DNA from: Cutibacterium sp.
GTDB taxonomy: Bacteria; Actinomycetota; Actinomycetes; Propionibacteriales; Propionibacteriaceae
Direction of reading: 5' to 3'
Assembly (NCBI RefSeq): GCF_030525615.1
Contig: NZ_JAUNEJ010000002.1
Location: 186,001 to 250,000, forward strand
Length of the DNA: 64,000 bases
A program made the translations under genes and the position numbers. The notes under the pieces were generated by a model. The model ran no database searches. It was given only the letters and a program-made list of their open reading frames with translations, and was not told the DNA's origin. Position 1 is the stretch's first letter; every line of letters begins with the position of its first letter. Below are positions 30,020 through 38,956 of this stretch, piece by piece.

Positions 30020-32653
30020 ATGCGTGTAGTCCGACCAAGATCTGTCGCGGGGTTGGCATTGGCGCTAGCCCTGTTCTTCAGCTTCCTGGCGGGGTGGGAA
30101 CGCCCTGCCTCGGCGTCCGAAAACCTTGCTCGCGGCAAAGTCGTCACTGCCTCGGGGCAGGAAACAGACTGGTGGGGTCCCGACAAACTCGTCGACGGAG
30201 ACTCCGGCCCCGACGACGCCACCCCGCCCGCCGTCCACAACGAGCAAACCGCCAGCCGGTGGTCTGCGAACGCCGGCAATCACGTATGGGCAACCGTAGA
30301 TCTTGCCGCTCAGGTGCGGCCATCCCAGGTGCGCATTCGGTGGGGAAATACCTTCTCCACGAATTACTCCCTGCTCGGTTCCATGAATGGCGTTGACTGG
30401 CAGCCTCTCGTGACCAAGGCCAGCGGTGCCAAGGGCGAATGGGTCAGCCATTCCTTGAACAATGCTCCAAGTGTGCGCTACGTGAAACTCGAATCGTTCG
30501 CAAAGTCCCAGCAGTGGTCGCTGTCGGTCTGGGAACTGGAGGTCTACGGCGAGGTCGAACAGACCTTGGACCCGGACTTCGCCACTGCCATCACGCCGAA
30601 GCCTGCAAAACAGCAGCCCGGTGAATCCGGTGACTTCTCTCTGACGGCAGACACCGTATTTGTCGCCACCGGGGAGGCCGCCAAGGTGGCAGAACGGTTC
30701 GCCGCCGACCTGCGCACCTCCACCGGCTATGCCCTACCCGTCCGGGAATCAGGCGAGGGTGTCCGCTGGCTTATCGACGATTCCGTCACCAATCCCGAGG
30801 GCTACACGCTCAACTCCGGACAAGATGGTGTGACGATCACCGCCTCGACGACGGCGGGCCTGGGATATGGTGGCGAGTCGCTCATGCAGCTGTTGGGGGT
30901 TTGGTCTCGTTCCAGTGAACCAGTCGTTCAGGACTGGGTTGTGCCTGGAGTCGCAATCGAGGACTCCCCGCGCTACGCATGGCGGGGTTTCATGCTGGAC
31001 GTCTCACGAAACTTCTTCACCGTCGATGAGGTCCGTCAGGCCATCGACCAGATGGCACAGTACAAGCTCAACGTGCTGCATATGCACCTCAGCGACGACC
31101 AGGGCTGGCGTATCGCCATCTCGAATGAGGGCAAGGCCGAAGGCGACCCGATCGATTACACCAAGCTGACCAGCGTCTCCGGTGCTACCGCGATGGCTCC
31201 GACCGATTGGACCACCCGTAAGGGCACAGCCGGCTACTACAGCGCCGACGATTTCCGCGACATCCTGGCCTACGCTGCGGACCGAGGGATTGCCGTCGTG
31301 CCTGAAATCGACGTGCCCGGGCACACCAACGCCATCCTGCACGCCATCCCCCAGATGAATACTGACGGCTCCCTTCCGAAGTTGAAGGACGGTGAAACCA
31401 CCGTGCCGCCTCAGACCACTGGCGCCGTCGGTAATTCGGCCCTCGACGCCAACGCCGAAATCACCTACCAGTTCATCAAGCATGTCGTGGGTCAGCTGTT
31501 GGAGGAGTACCCCAGCACCGTCCGTGGCGAGCAGTTCTTCCACATCGGTGGCGACGAGACCCACAAGATGAATGAGGTCAACCCGAACAACTACAAGACG
31601 TTCATGGGCCGTGCGACCGGAATCGTCAAGGACCTTGGAGCCACCGGCATTGTGTGGAACGAGGCCGCCGCCAGTGCCGCTGACAGCATGGCGGACGGCA
31701 TGGCGATCCAGACTTGGTCGTCTCTCAACGGTGTCAAGGACTACGTTGAGAAGCATGACGGACGAGTCATCATGTCGCTAGCCGCCAACGCCTACCTACC
31801 TCAGGTACCCGGTGACCTGTTGGGGCCGAACTGGGCGTGCGGCGGGCCATGCGATCTCCATTCGTTCTACGAGTGGAATCCGACGACTCGCGTCGGCGTC
31901 GCGGAAGACAGAGTTCTCGGTGTCGAAGCGGCGCTTTGGGGCGAGCATCTGCGGTCTTGGAAGTCTGCGGAGTATTTGATCCAACCCCGTCTGGCCGCCA
32001 CCGCCGAGGTGGGTTGGACCCCGCAGGACCAGCGTTCCTACCAGGAGTTCAGGCAGCGGGTTGCCGATCTGGGGAACTCGTTGACGATTCAAGATCGCAA
32101 CTTCTACCCCGAAGATGGTGAGTGGGAACCCACCGCCCGTGCCCTGGCAAAGGACCCGGTGGCCGAAGGCACCGCGCCCGGAGACATTGCCGTCGCCAGT
32201 ATTCCCGAGGTGAAGGTGGCAGACGTCAGTGCCAAGGCGACGCTCAGCGTCGACCAGGGCACGCCTGTCAGCACCAAGGTGAACGTGAAGGCCGAACGGG
32301 ACTTCCTCCCAGGCGCCAAACAGCTGTGGGACAACCGGAGTGCGGCGTCGCTGATGAGATTCTCGATTGATTCCGCGCTGCCCGCCGGTGCGTATACCGG
32401 CACTCTCACCATCACCTACCCCGACGGCACGCTCGATGTTCCGTTGGCCATCGTCGTCGGTTCCGAGAGTCAACCGAGTCCTGAACTGACCCCGACTCCC
32501 AGCCCTGCCGGGACACCCAAACCGACCCAAAGCCCTGAACCAGCTGGGGACCTGGATTCAACCCCTCATCCCGAATCAACCCGAAACGGTGAGCAGGGCG
32601 GCAACCCGAGCACGTCGGCAACCCCGCTAGCTCTCCCGCGAACGGGCTGCTGA
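30020..32653 (+). CDS. Secreted beta-N-acetylhexosaminidase (GH20) ending in LPRTG
   Basis: An 877-residue exported glycosidase. A signal peptide covers residues 1-32 (ends RPASA). A discoidin-like F5/8 type C domain (about 40-180) can bind sugars; then the GH20 N-terminal domain and the catalytic barrel (about 310-680) with FMLDVSRNFF, LHMHLSDDQGWRI, and the catalytic Asp-Glu pair in HIGGDETH. A beta-domain, then a Pro/Thr/Ser linker, end in LALPRTGC and the stop, so the sortase motif lacks its membrane tail. It should cleave terminal GlcNAc or GalNAc from host glycans, fitting a skin or mucosal lifestyle. GGAGG precedes the ATG. Confidence 0.92.
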   Translation: MRVVRPRSVAGLALALALFFSFLAGWERPASASENLARGKVVTASGQETDWWGPDKLVDGDSGPDDATPPAVHNEQTASRWSANAGNHVWATVDLAAQVRPSQVRIRWGNTFSTNYSLLGSMNGVDWQPLVTKASGAKGEWVSHSLNNAPSVRYVKLESFAKSQQWSLSVWELEVYGEVEQTLDPDFATAITPKPAKQQPGESGDFSLTADTVFVATGEAAKVAERFAADLRTSTGYALPVRESGEGVRWLIDDSVTNPEGYTLNSGQDGVTITASTTAGLGYGGESLMQLLGVWSRSSEPVVQDWVVPGVAIEDSPRYAWRGFMLDVSRNFFTVDEVRQAIDQMAQYKLNVLHMHLSDDQGWRIAISNEGKAEGDPIDYTKLTSVSGATAMAPTDWTTRKGTAGYYSADDFRDILAYAADRGIAVVPEIDVPGHTNAILHAIPQMNTDGSLPKLKDGETTVPPQTTGAVGNSALDANAEITYQFIKHVVGQLLEEYPSTVRGEQFFHIGGDETHKMNEVNPNNYKTFMGRATGIVKDLGATGIVWNEAAASAADSMADGMAIQTWSSLNGVKDYVEKHDGRVIMSLAANAYLPQVPGDLLGPNWACGGPCDLHSFYEWNPTTRVGVAEDRVLGVEAALWGEHLRSWKSAEYLIQPRLAATAEVGWTPQDQRSYQEFRQRVADLGNSLTIQDRNFYPEDGEWEPTARALAKDPVAEGTAPGDIAVASIPEVKVADVSAKATLSVDQGTPVSTKVNVKAERDFLPGAKQLWDNRSAASLMRFSIDSALPAGAYTGTLTITYPDGTLDVPLAIVVGSESQPSPELTPTPSPAGTPKPTQSPEPAGDLDSTPHPESTRNGEQGGNPSTSATPLALPRTGC

Positions 32654-32668
32654 GCGTATCGGCTACAA

Positions 32669-32712
32669 GTGGTGCGCCCCTGTTATCGGGGGCGCACCAC
32701 CTTCATTTCTGT
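32669..32712. terminator. Bidirectional terminator between the hexosaminidase and M23 genes
   Basis: GGTGCGCCCC (32671-32680) pairs with GGGGCGCACC (32689-32698) around an eight-base loop; ACCTTCATTTCT follows on the plus strand. It lies between convergent stop codons, 18 bp from one and 36 bp from the other. Confidence 0.75.
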
Positions 32713-32733
32713 CAACGTCAAAGGCCACAATCG

Positions 32734-33720
32734 TTACTCTGCGCCGGGGGCAGGCTGGTGCGGGGCGGTCGGCTGCTCGGGGGCTGGCTTCGGCGCTGGT
32801 TTCGGCGGCGGCGTCGGTTCCGGCGGTGCCGGAATCGTTGACGGCTCCGGCACCGGTTCCGTCGTCGGCACTCTCGGCGGCTTGGGAACACTCGACTTCT
32901 CTGGAGGCTTAGGAACGCCCGGCTCGTCCGGCAGCTTGGGAACACTCGGCTTCACCGGTGCCTTGGCCCCGGGAGTCCCCATCGACGTAGCCAGCCGACT
33001 CGGATTACCCGTCGGCAGCACCGGATCAGGTTGATTCAACTCATCAGCGGGGACGGTGGCTCCCTTGACCGGCTTGAGCTTGCCGAGGTCAGAGACGACC
33101 GGGTTGCCGTTGAACCACGGCAACGGGTCGGTGACCTGCCCATTGACGATGACCTCATAGTGCAGGTGACATCCGGTTGACATCCCGGTCGTGCCAGAGG
33201 TAGCGACGATCTGATGAACGGCGACTTTTTGCCCCACCCTGACTTTGATCGCCGACAGGTGGTTGTAGGTCGTCGCAACGTGCTTGCCCGCAATCACGCC
33301 ATGATCGACCTCGACCCGGTTGCCGTACCCGCCGACAGGGCCTGCAAAAGTGACCTTTCCGGGCGCTGACGCACCTACCGGAGTGCCGCAGGGAATCCCG
33401 AAATCGACGCCGCTGTGGAGTTTCCATACTTTGAGGATGGGGTGATACCTCATACCGAACGGCGACGTGACCGCACCGTTGAGAGGTTTGGACAGCAAGG
33501 GTGCTTTGGCAGCCGATGGTCGCGGTGCTGAGGAACTGGAAGAGGAACTGGAAGCTGTGGGCATGGCCTGAGCGACAAGCTGTTCCTCGGGGACAGCTCG
33601 CAATCCGGAGTCTGACGGCCACGCTGCGGCCACCGACAACCCGACGACGGCCACTCCAACACCGCCAGCGATGGCAGTCTTGATGGCCTTGCGCTCGATG
33701 GTCACGTGTCGCGACACCAT
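32734..33720 (-). CDS. M23-family (LytM) cell-wall peptidase with proline-rich tail
   Basis: A 328-residue exported protein: an N-terminal hydrophobic signal or anchor (residues 12-33), a serine-rich linker, and an M23 zinc endopeptidase domain (about 75-205) with ligand motifs HSGVDFG and HLHYEV. The last 110 residues are rich in Pro, Lys and Glu (repeated KPSVPKLP / KPPEKSSVPKPP-like units), a likely wall-spanning region. All zinc ligands are kept, so it should be an active peptidoglycan hydrolase rather than an EnvC-type activator. The ATG at 33720 has a strong AAAGGAGGG ribosome binding site. Confidence 0.88.
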   Translation of the reverse strand: MVSRHVTIERKAIKTAIAGGVGVAVVGLSVAAAWPSDSGLRAVPEEQLVAQAMPTASSSSSSSSAPRPSAAKAPLLSKPLNGAVTSPFGMRYHPILKVWKLHSGVDFGIPCGTPVGASAPGKVTFAGPVGGYGNRVEVDHGVIAGKHVATTYNHLSAIKVRVGQKVAVHQIVATSGTTGMSTGCHLHYEVIVNGQVTDPLPWFNGNPVVSDLGKLKPVKGATVPADELNQPDPVLPTGNPSRLATSMGTPGAKAPVKPSVPKLPDEPGVPKPPEKSSVPKPPRVPTTEPVPEPSTIPAPPEPTPPPKPAPKPAPEQPTAPHQPAPGAE

Positions 33721-34066
33721 AGATTGCCCTCCTTTACACCGTGAACATCATTGTCGCCCTGTGCAGTGCCTTTTTCCTATTCCGTCGACATATGGTCGCT
33801 TCGTGGTCATCCACACCTCAGCGGTAACGACCCCCAAGTTATCCACAACAAGCCTGTGGAAAACCGTCATGGCTGGGGAAAACACATCCATGTCGTTCCC
33901 ACAGGTGGCTCTGAATGAACAGCTCGCTTTCGCTCATCGCCAGCGTCTTGCCGATAACTCGCCGCAATCGTCATCGCCGCTTAGCCAAACCACGGCATGG
34001 TGCTGAATTCCCAAACACTGAACTCCCAGCACTGACCCCTGAGCGGACTACTGGCAGGCTGACATC
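33721..34066. other. Intergenic stretch with two DnaA-box-like sequences
   Basis: No gene was seen. It holds the promoter side of the M23 gene, a perfect DnaA box TTATCCACA at 33839-33847 and, on the other strand, TTTTCCACA at 33855-33863. Two boxes 16 bp apart are suggestive, but none of the genes that normally mark a replication origin are nearby. Confidence 0.4.
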
Positions 34067-34663
34067 TCAGCCCACAATTGGCAGCTCCGGCCCGAACTCA
34101 AGAATCTGCTCAACAGCCCAAGGACTCAGCAAGGCCGGCATTGATCGTGCCAGGCCGTACATATCCTGCCAGCCGACCCAGGTCGCCTCTTCGACTTCTT
34201 CGGGGTCAGGATTAAGCTCGACGAGTTCCTCAGGCAGGGACAATCGGGCAATGACAACCGGACACAGCTCATCCTCGACGATCCCGCCAGCATCCGTGGC
34301 GCGGTAGGAAAAATCGGGAAGGACGACGCGCATTCGGCGCGGGTCGAGGTCGAGACCGAGCTCTTGATGGGTGCGACGCACCGCCGCGTCAATAATCGAC
34401 TCGCCAACTCGCGGATGCCCACAACAGGTGTTCGTCCATACCCCGGGCCAGGCCACTTTCGTCAGAGCCCGTCGAGTCATCAGCACCCGCCCGCCAACGT
34501 CAAGGACGTGGCAGGAAAACGCCAAATGCCGTGGAGTGTGCCGGCTGTGAACAGTCGCTCGGGGTGCAGTGCCAATCTGGTTGCCGTCGTCGTCGAGCAA
34601 GATGACGAGATCGTCGTTGGCACAGTCCGAGTTACTGGCGCTCTCGCCATCGTGATGGTCCAT
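34067..34663 (-). CDS. idi: Isopentenyl-diphosphate delta-isomerase, type I
   Basis: A 198-residue Nudix-fold enzyme that interconverts isopentenyl and dimethylallyl diphosphate, the first branch step of isoprenoid synthesis. It has the active-site cysteine in TNTCCGHP (about residue 80), the metal-binding Nudix helix (RRTHQELGLDLDP) and the acidic VEDELCPV segment with the second catalytic glutamate. The domain starts near residue 18; the first residues are acidic and variable. The gene stands alone, flanked by non-coding DNA on both sides. Confidence 0.92.
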   Translation of the reverse strand: MDHHDGESASNSDCANDDLVILLDDDGNQIGTAPRATVHSRHTPRHLAFSCHVLDVGGRVLMTRRALTKVAWPGVWTNTCCGHPRVGESIIDAAVRRTHQELGLDLDPRRMRVVLPDFSYRATDAGGIVEDELCPVVIARLSLPEELVELNPDPEEVEEATWVGWQDMYGLARSMPALLSPWAVEQILEFGPELPIVG

Positions 34664-34766
34664 GACGTCAAGCTACCAACAACGACGGATTCCGCGAAGT
34701 TGAACGCTCCGACGTAGGCTCACTGCTGCCTCAAAGGCACTATTGAGATGCTGTTACGGGAGAACC

Positions 34767-35960
34767 ATGCCACACCCACTTGACGTCATCCTCGTGGTGT
34801 ACCTCGCCATGCGTGCCGTGGCCGGGTGGCGCAGGGGAGCCATCGTCGGAGTGGCCAGCCTCGTCGGCTTGGTCTTGGGAGTATGGGCAGGTCTGTGGGG
34901 CTCCGCCGTTGCTGCTGACCACCTCTTCGGGGAGAACTGGAGCTGGTTGGCCGCAGGCGCGGTGCGGGTGTGCTCCATCGTCGTCATCGCCGAGATCGTC
35001 CATGGCATATGCGTCCACATCGCCCGCCATATCCGGCGCGCATCCACCTCGGTGAGGTTGAGTACCATGGACCGCCTCGGCGGCTCGATACTCAATGTCA
35101 TCGCCTCGACTCTCGTCATCACGGTGGCAGCAACGGCGCTCTCCCCCATCCTGCCGCCGTCATGGACCGAGGCCATCGACGAGTCATCCGTCATCACGCA
35201 CGCAGACCGCGTCATCCCCGAGGAGGTCAACGACGCCGCTGCCCGACTGGTTGGACAAGCCGCTGACGCCTTCCCGAAGGTCTTTGCCGGCGAATCTCCC
35301 AGCCTGCCCGCCCCGGCCCCCGACGGCGAGGCCAGCAATACTCCCGGAGTGCGTCGGGCGGTTAAATCCATCGTCAAGGTGAGAACCCAGTCACCGCAAT
35401 GCAACCGGGCCTCTGAGGGCACTGGGTGGGTGAGTTCCCAACACCGCGTGGTGACGAACGCCCACGTCGTCGCAGGGGCCGACCGGGTCACCGTACAAGT
35501 GGGCGGGACCGGAGTCCGGCTGCCAGCCACGGTGGTCTCCTACGACCCTGACATCGACCTGGCGGTGTTGGCGGTTCCCAACCTTGAGGCCCCGGCATTG
35601 ACGATGGCGTCAGCAGTGAACAACGGGGATTCGACAGTCGTGGCAGGATTCCCCCTCGACGGCCCGTACACCCTCGAAGCAGCGACGGTGCGTGGGTCGA
35701 TCCGGGCCCGCGGAGAAAACATCTACGGCACTGACATTGTTGTTCGCGAGATCCTCTCGCTGCGAGGCACGGTGCGTCCGGGGAACTCGGGTGGACCGCT
35801 GCTGACCAGTGACGGCAAGGTCGCCGGGACGATTTTCGCCCGGTCAACCACCGAACTGCGGACTGGGTACGCACTGTCCAATGACCAGACTCGACGACTT
35901 ATCCGCGCTGGGGCCGCCGACACCACTCCAGCGTCCACCGGACCCTGCGCCGTCGGCTAA
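34767..35960 (+). CDS. MarP-like membrane-anchored serine protease
   Basis: A 397-residue protein with a CvpA-type membrane domain of four helices (residues 1-135) followed by a periplasm-facing trypsin-like domain (about 180-385). The catalytic triad is visible as His in TNAHVVAG, Asp in DIDLAVL and Ser in GNSGGPL. In mycobacteria MarP has this architecture and is needed for survival in acid by activating a cell-wall hydrolase. The ATG at 34767 was preferred over one eight codons upstream because of GGGAGA at the right spacing. Two cysteines (QCNRAS and TGPCAVG) may form the disulfide seen in MarP. Confidence 0.85.
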   Translation: MPHPLDVILVVYLAMRAVAGWRRGAIVGVASLVGLVLGVWAGLWGSAVAADHLFGENWSWLAAGAVRVCSIVVIAEIVHGICVHIARHIRRASTSVRLSTMDRLGGSILNVIASTLVITVAATALSPILPPSWTEAIDESSVITHADRVIPEEVNDAAARLVGQAADAFPKVFAGESPSLPAPAPDGEASNTPGVRRAVKSIVKVRTQSPQCNRASEGTGWVSSQHRVVTNAHVVAGADRVTVQVGGTGVRLPATVVSYDPDIDLAVLAVPNLEAPALTMASAVNNGDSTVVAGFPLDGPYTLEAATVRGSIRARGENIYGTDIVVREILSLRGTVRPGNSGGPLLTSDGKVAGTIFARSTTELRTGYALSNDQTRRLIRAGAADTTPASTGPCAVG

Positions 35961-36215
35961 ACCCTGCGCCGCCACACCAAACGCTGCAACGCCAACGAAA
36001 ACCGACGCCACAACCTTGGGCGTCCAAAGGTCCCACCACCGAATCAGCCCGCGCACATTTGCCCACCTGACTACCTGATATGCCGTCTGACAAGCCTCGA
36101 TGGCACCCGAACCAGCAGAGCCCTCTTCGATTGCCCGCTCTTCTCGGGTAACTGACGATTTTTGACACCCCACGTCACACTTCAGCCCCGGCTCATGACC
36201 CCATATCATGAGGGC

Positions 36216-36488
36216 ATGGCAGTTTTCATCGTCGAAACCCATTACGATCCCGCCCATTCCGCAGAGCGCATGGCCGCCCGCCCGGCCCATCTTGAAAACC
36301 TTGATGTCATGCGCGAGCGTGGCCAGCTGGTCAACGCTGGCCCCCTGGCCGACGGCAGCGGCGCGGTCCTCATCTACACCGTCCCTGACCGCGATACCCT
36401 CGACCATTTGCTCGAGGCCGACCCCTACCCTAAAACAGCAGTCCAGGTGACGTCCGTGCGGGAGTGGACACCCAATTTCAAGTTCTGA
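36216..36488 (+). CDS. YciI-family protein
   Basis: A 90-residue single-domain protein of the YciI fold: it begins AVFIVETHYDPAHSAER, keeps the His-Asp region (ARPAHLENLDVM) used by the family, and has GQLVNAGPLADGSGAVLIY in the middle. Members are small dehydratase-like or unknown-function enzymes of the ferredoxin-like fold. The ATG at 36216 follows GAGGG; an upstream in-frame ATG at 36162 lacks a site and adds non-conserved residues. The gene lies 37 bp before the flavin oxidoreductase gene and may be co-transcribed. Confidence 0.8.
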   Translation: MAVFIVETHYDPAHSAERMAARPAHLENLDVMRERGQLVNAGPLADGSGAVLIYTVPDRDTLDHLLEADPYPKTAVQVTSVREWTPNFKF

Positions 36489-36525
36489 GGGAGTCAGGGG
36501 TTGAGTGGCGTGGTGTCATGGAGTC

Positions 36526-37626
36526 ATGACGTCACCGCTGCTGTTCCAACCCCTCACCCTTCGTGGCTTGACGGTTCGCAACCGGGTGTGGTTGCCGCCG
36601 ATGTGCCAATACGCGGTCGATTCCCACGATGGGGTCCCGGACACCTGGCACCTTGTCCACTACGGTTCCTTCGCCGTGGGTGGTTTCGGCCTCATCATCG
36701 CCGAGGCCACCGCAGTAAGCCCGGAAGGACGCATCAGCCTTTGTGACACCGGGTTGTGGAATGACGACCAGATAGCGCCTTGGCGCGCCGTCACCGACGC
36801 GGTTCACGAGCTGGGCGGCAAGATCGCCGTCCAGCTAGGGCACGCTGGCCGCAAGGCCTCCACCGAGAAATGGTGGCCGGGATACCACGGAGAGGTGGTG
36901 CCTCCCGAGCAGGGCGGTTGGATTCCAGTCGGCCCAACGGACGCACCGGCCGACGGCGAACAGTACGCTGGCCTGCCAGTCAAGGCTCTGGACGAGGACG
37001 GAATCGCGAAGGTCATTGCCGACTTCCGCGCCGCTGCCGGGCGTGCGGTCAAGGCTGGGTTTGACGCAGTTGAGATTCACAGCGCCCACGGCTACCTGCT
37101 GCACCAGTTCTACTCGCCGCTGTCCAACACCCGTACCGATGGCTGGGGCGGCGACTTCGACGCCCGGGTCCGTCTGCCGTTGGAGGTTGCCCGGGCTGTC
37201 CGTGGCGCTATTCCTGACGACATGCCCCTGCTGGCGCGCCTGTCGGTTACTGACTGGCGCGATGACGGCTGGCAGGTGGACGATTCCGTCGAGCTGTCGC
37301 GCCGCTTCGCCGAGGTCGGCGTCGATCTGTTGGACGCTTCCTCGGGCGGCAATTCGTCAGCCTCTATCCCAGTCGCCCCGGGCTACCAGGCTGATCTGGC
37401 AGCCCGAGTGCGCGCTGAGGCGGGCATTCCCACCGCCACCGTCGGCATGATCTGGACCGCCGAGCTGGCTGAAGAGCTGCTGCAGAAGGACAGCGCCGAC
37501 GCCATTATGGTCGGCCGGGCTGCCCTGCGTGACACCAACTGGCCGCTGCGCGCCGCTCACGTACTGGGGGTTCCCGCTGAGGACGCTCCATGGCATCCGG
37601 CGCGGTTCCGAGGGGCTTGGCGCTGA
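36526..37626 (+). CDS. NADH:flavin oxidoreductase / old yellow enzyme (YqjM/NamA type)
   Basis: A 366-residue FMN-dependent TIM-barrel enzyme. The start LFQPLTLRGLTVRNRVWLPPMCQYAV, the segment QLGHAGRKAS and the substrate-binding HSAHGYLLHQFYSP are those of the YqjM/NamA class, which reduce activated carbon-carbon double bonds with NADPH. The C-terminal phosphate-binding segment (AIMVGRAALRDTNWPL) is intact. The ATG at 36526 places the first beta strand correctly; its ribosome binding site (GGAG) is weak. Physiological role is probably detoxification of electrophiles. Confidence 0.9.
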   Translation: MTSPLLFQPLTLRGLTVRNRVWLPPMCQYAVDSHDGVPDTWHLVHYGSFAVGGFGLIIAEATAVSPEGRISLCDTGLWNDDQIAPWRAVTDAVHELGGKIAVQLGHAGRKASTEKWWPGYHGEVVPPEQGGWIPVGPTDAPADGEQYAGLPVKALDEDGIAKVIADFRAAAGRAVKAGFDAVEIHSAHGYLLHQFYSPLSNTRTDGWGGDFDARVRLPLEVARAVRGAIPDDMPLLARLSVTDWRDDGWQVDDSVELSRRFAEVGVDLLDASSGGNSSASIPVAPGYQADLAARVRAEAGIPTATVGMIWTAELAEELLQKDSADAIMVGRAALRDTNWPLRAAHVLGVPAEDAPWHPARFRGAWR

Positions 37627-37954
37627 AACCTGTTCACCTCCGGTGAATCCCCTCCAGATCATACGTCTTATGAATTGACGTTTCGCGTACGTATCGACGT
37701 CATCGACGATCTGGTCGCCGGTCGGTCGTGTCCGCCCGAGCAGGACCTGACGAGACGACACGGCCCTGCCGAGGCGCGCCGGGAGGACGTATGTCGCAGA
37801 CCACTGAGCCAGCGTCGGTCCGCACGGACATGGGTATGCTGCTGGTCAGATACCTCTTCTTGAGTGGTTAAGCTTCGATCTCGGCGATCACCTTCCTGTC
37901 GCCTTCGGACTCAGGAAACACACCAACCAATACCGTGATTAAAGACGACGCTCG
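37627..37954. other. Gap with short coding relics
   Basis: No intact gene. A GGGAGGACGT site at about 37781 precedes ATG 37791, which reads MSQTTEPASVRTDMGMLLVR and stops after 26 codons. On the minus strand a frame ending at about 37869 reads VLVGVFPESEGDRKVIAEIE. Both look like ends of a decayed membrane-transporter gene, but this is an impression only. Confidence 0.3.
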
Positions 37955-38578
37955 TCAGCGATTCCACTTCTTCTGGTACTTTGCAAACTTCTTGGACCCG
38001 GGCCCATAAATGACAACGTCTCCGAGAATGTTCACCCCACGCAAGGTGAGTACCGGGGCGTCACGGCCAGGCTGCGCGAGACCTCGAATCTTGACCTCGC
38101 CGAGCACCCGTGACACCCAGTCCTCAATACGGACCCCATCGGGCGCCAGGATTATCGCGTCACCCATGACAAGCGTCAGATCAATGGTGATGTGATCGCT
38201 CGCCCACGCCATGGACGTTAGGTCGAAACACGAATCTCCCATGAACGCGCGCACGGTGGTGTGCTTAGCCATGGTCCGCCCGGATGCCCAAACTGCATCG
38301 CCCAAAATGCACGTCATGTGGTCGGTATCCGAGCCGGGGGCCAGACGTACGATCCCCGCGTTGTCGTGCGACGCACAGACACTGACACTCTCGGGGGTCG
38401 CTCCCAGATCAGCGAGCAACCTACCCAGATCACCATAGGTGTGGGCCTGCAGGGCGGCCTCGACCCTCTCGGAATGCTCATCGCGAGTCAGCTTTCCAAC
38501 AGCCCAGGCTTCGTCAAGAATACCCGTTGCCCGGGCACGCTCGGCATCACCAATCCGCCATTCGTCGGAGATTGCCAT
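37955..38578 (-). CDS. DUF1707 / LiaF-like domain protein
   Basis: A 207-residue soluble protein with an N-terminal DUF1707 domain (residues 5-60, RIGDAERARATGILDEAWAVGKLTRDEHSERV), which is an actinobacterial helical domain, and a C-terminal beta-rich region (about 85-195) with the repeated strand pattern ILGDAVWASGR, VMGDAIILAPDG, VNILGDVVIYG of LiaF-like cell-wall-stress proteins. There is no membrane helix. Function is unknown, but the family is linked to the envelope. The ATG at 38578 leads straight into the domain. Confidence 0.8.
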   Translation of the reverse strand: MAISDEWRIGDAERARATGILDEAWAVGKLTRDEHSERVEAALQAHTYGDLGRLLADLGATPESVSVCASHDNAGIVRLAPGSDTDHMTCILGDAVWASGRTMAKHTTVRAFMGDSCFDLTSMAWASDHITIDLTLVMGDAIILAPDGVRIEDWVSRVLGEVKIRGLAQPGRDAPVLTLRGVNILGDVVIYGPGSKKFAKYQKKWNR

Positions 38579-38654
38579 GCGGAGAGTCTACGACATACAC
38601 AACCTCATACATCCCCAGCATCTAGCGTTGACTCGTCGTCATAACCGTTCATAT

Positions 38655-38835
38655 AGTGGCTGGTGCACATGGTTCCCGTGTTCGCACGGGCCAAGAGGGA
38701 ATCCGGTGAGAATCCGGAGCTGCCCCGCAGCGGTGTACGAGAACGACCGCCGTCATAACGCACTGTGTTTCGTCATGGGAAGCGACGGCCAGTAGGCAAC
38801 GAGTGCTCGTAAGCCCGAAGACCTGCCAGGTGTGG
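38655..38835 (+). ncRNA. Cobalamin riboswitch
   Basis: The conserved elements of the adenosylcobalamin riboswitch are present in order: GAGGGAATCCGGTGAGAATC with CCGGAGCTGCCCCGCAGC (38695-38740), a variable arm, and the B12 box AAGCCCGAAGACCTGCC (38811-38827). After it, TGGGGACCAGTGTCCCCA near 38892-38909 can form a hairpin before the ribosome binding site (CGGAGG) of nrdA. Binding of cobalamin is expected to lower expression of the downstream gene. Confidence 0.93.
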
Positions 38836-38956
38836 TCCCGCAACCGCGGGGCCCGGTTCGCGATCTCGCGGGAAGTATCGCAGCGTACCTGGGGACCAGT
38901 GTCCCCACTGCATTCCGCCTGCTCGCGTGCCCACGGCATCGCACGGAGGAATTGCA

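Noticed and set aside
33721..34066. Replication origin.
   Set aside because: Only two DnaA boxes are visible and none of dnaA, dnaN, rpmH or parAB is nearby.
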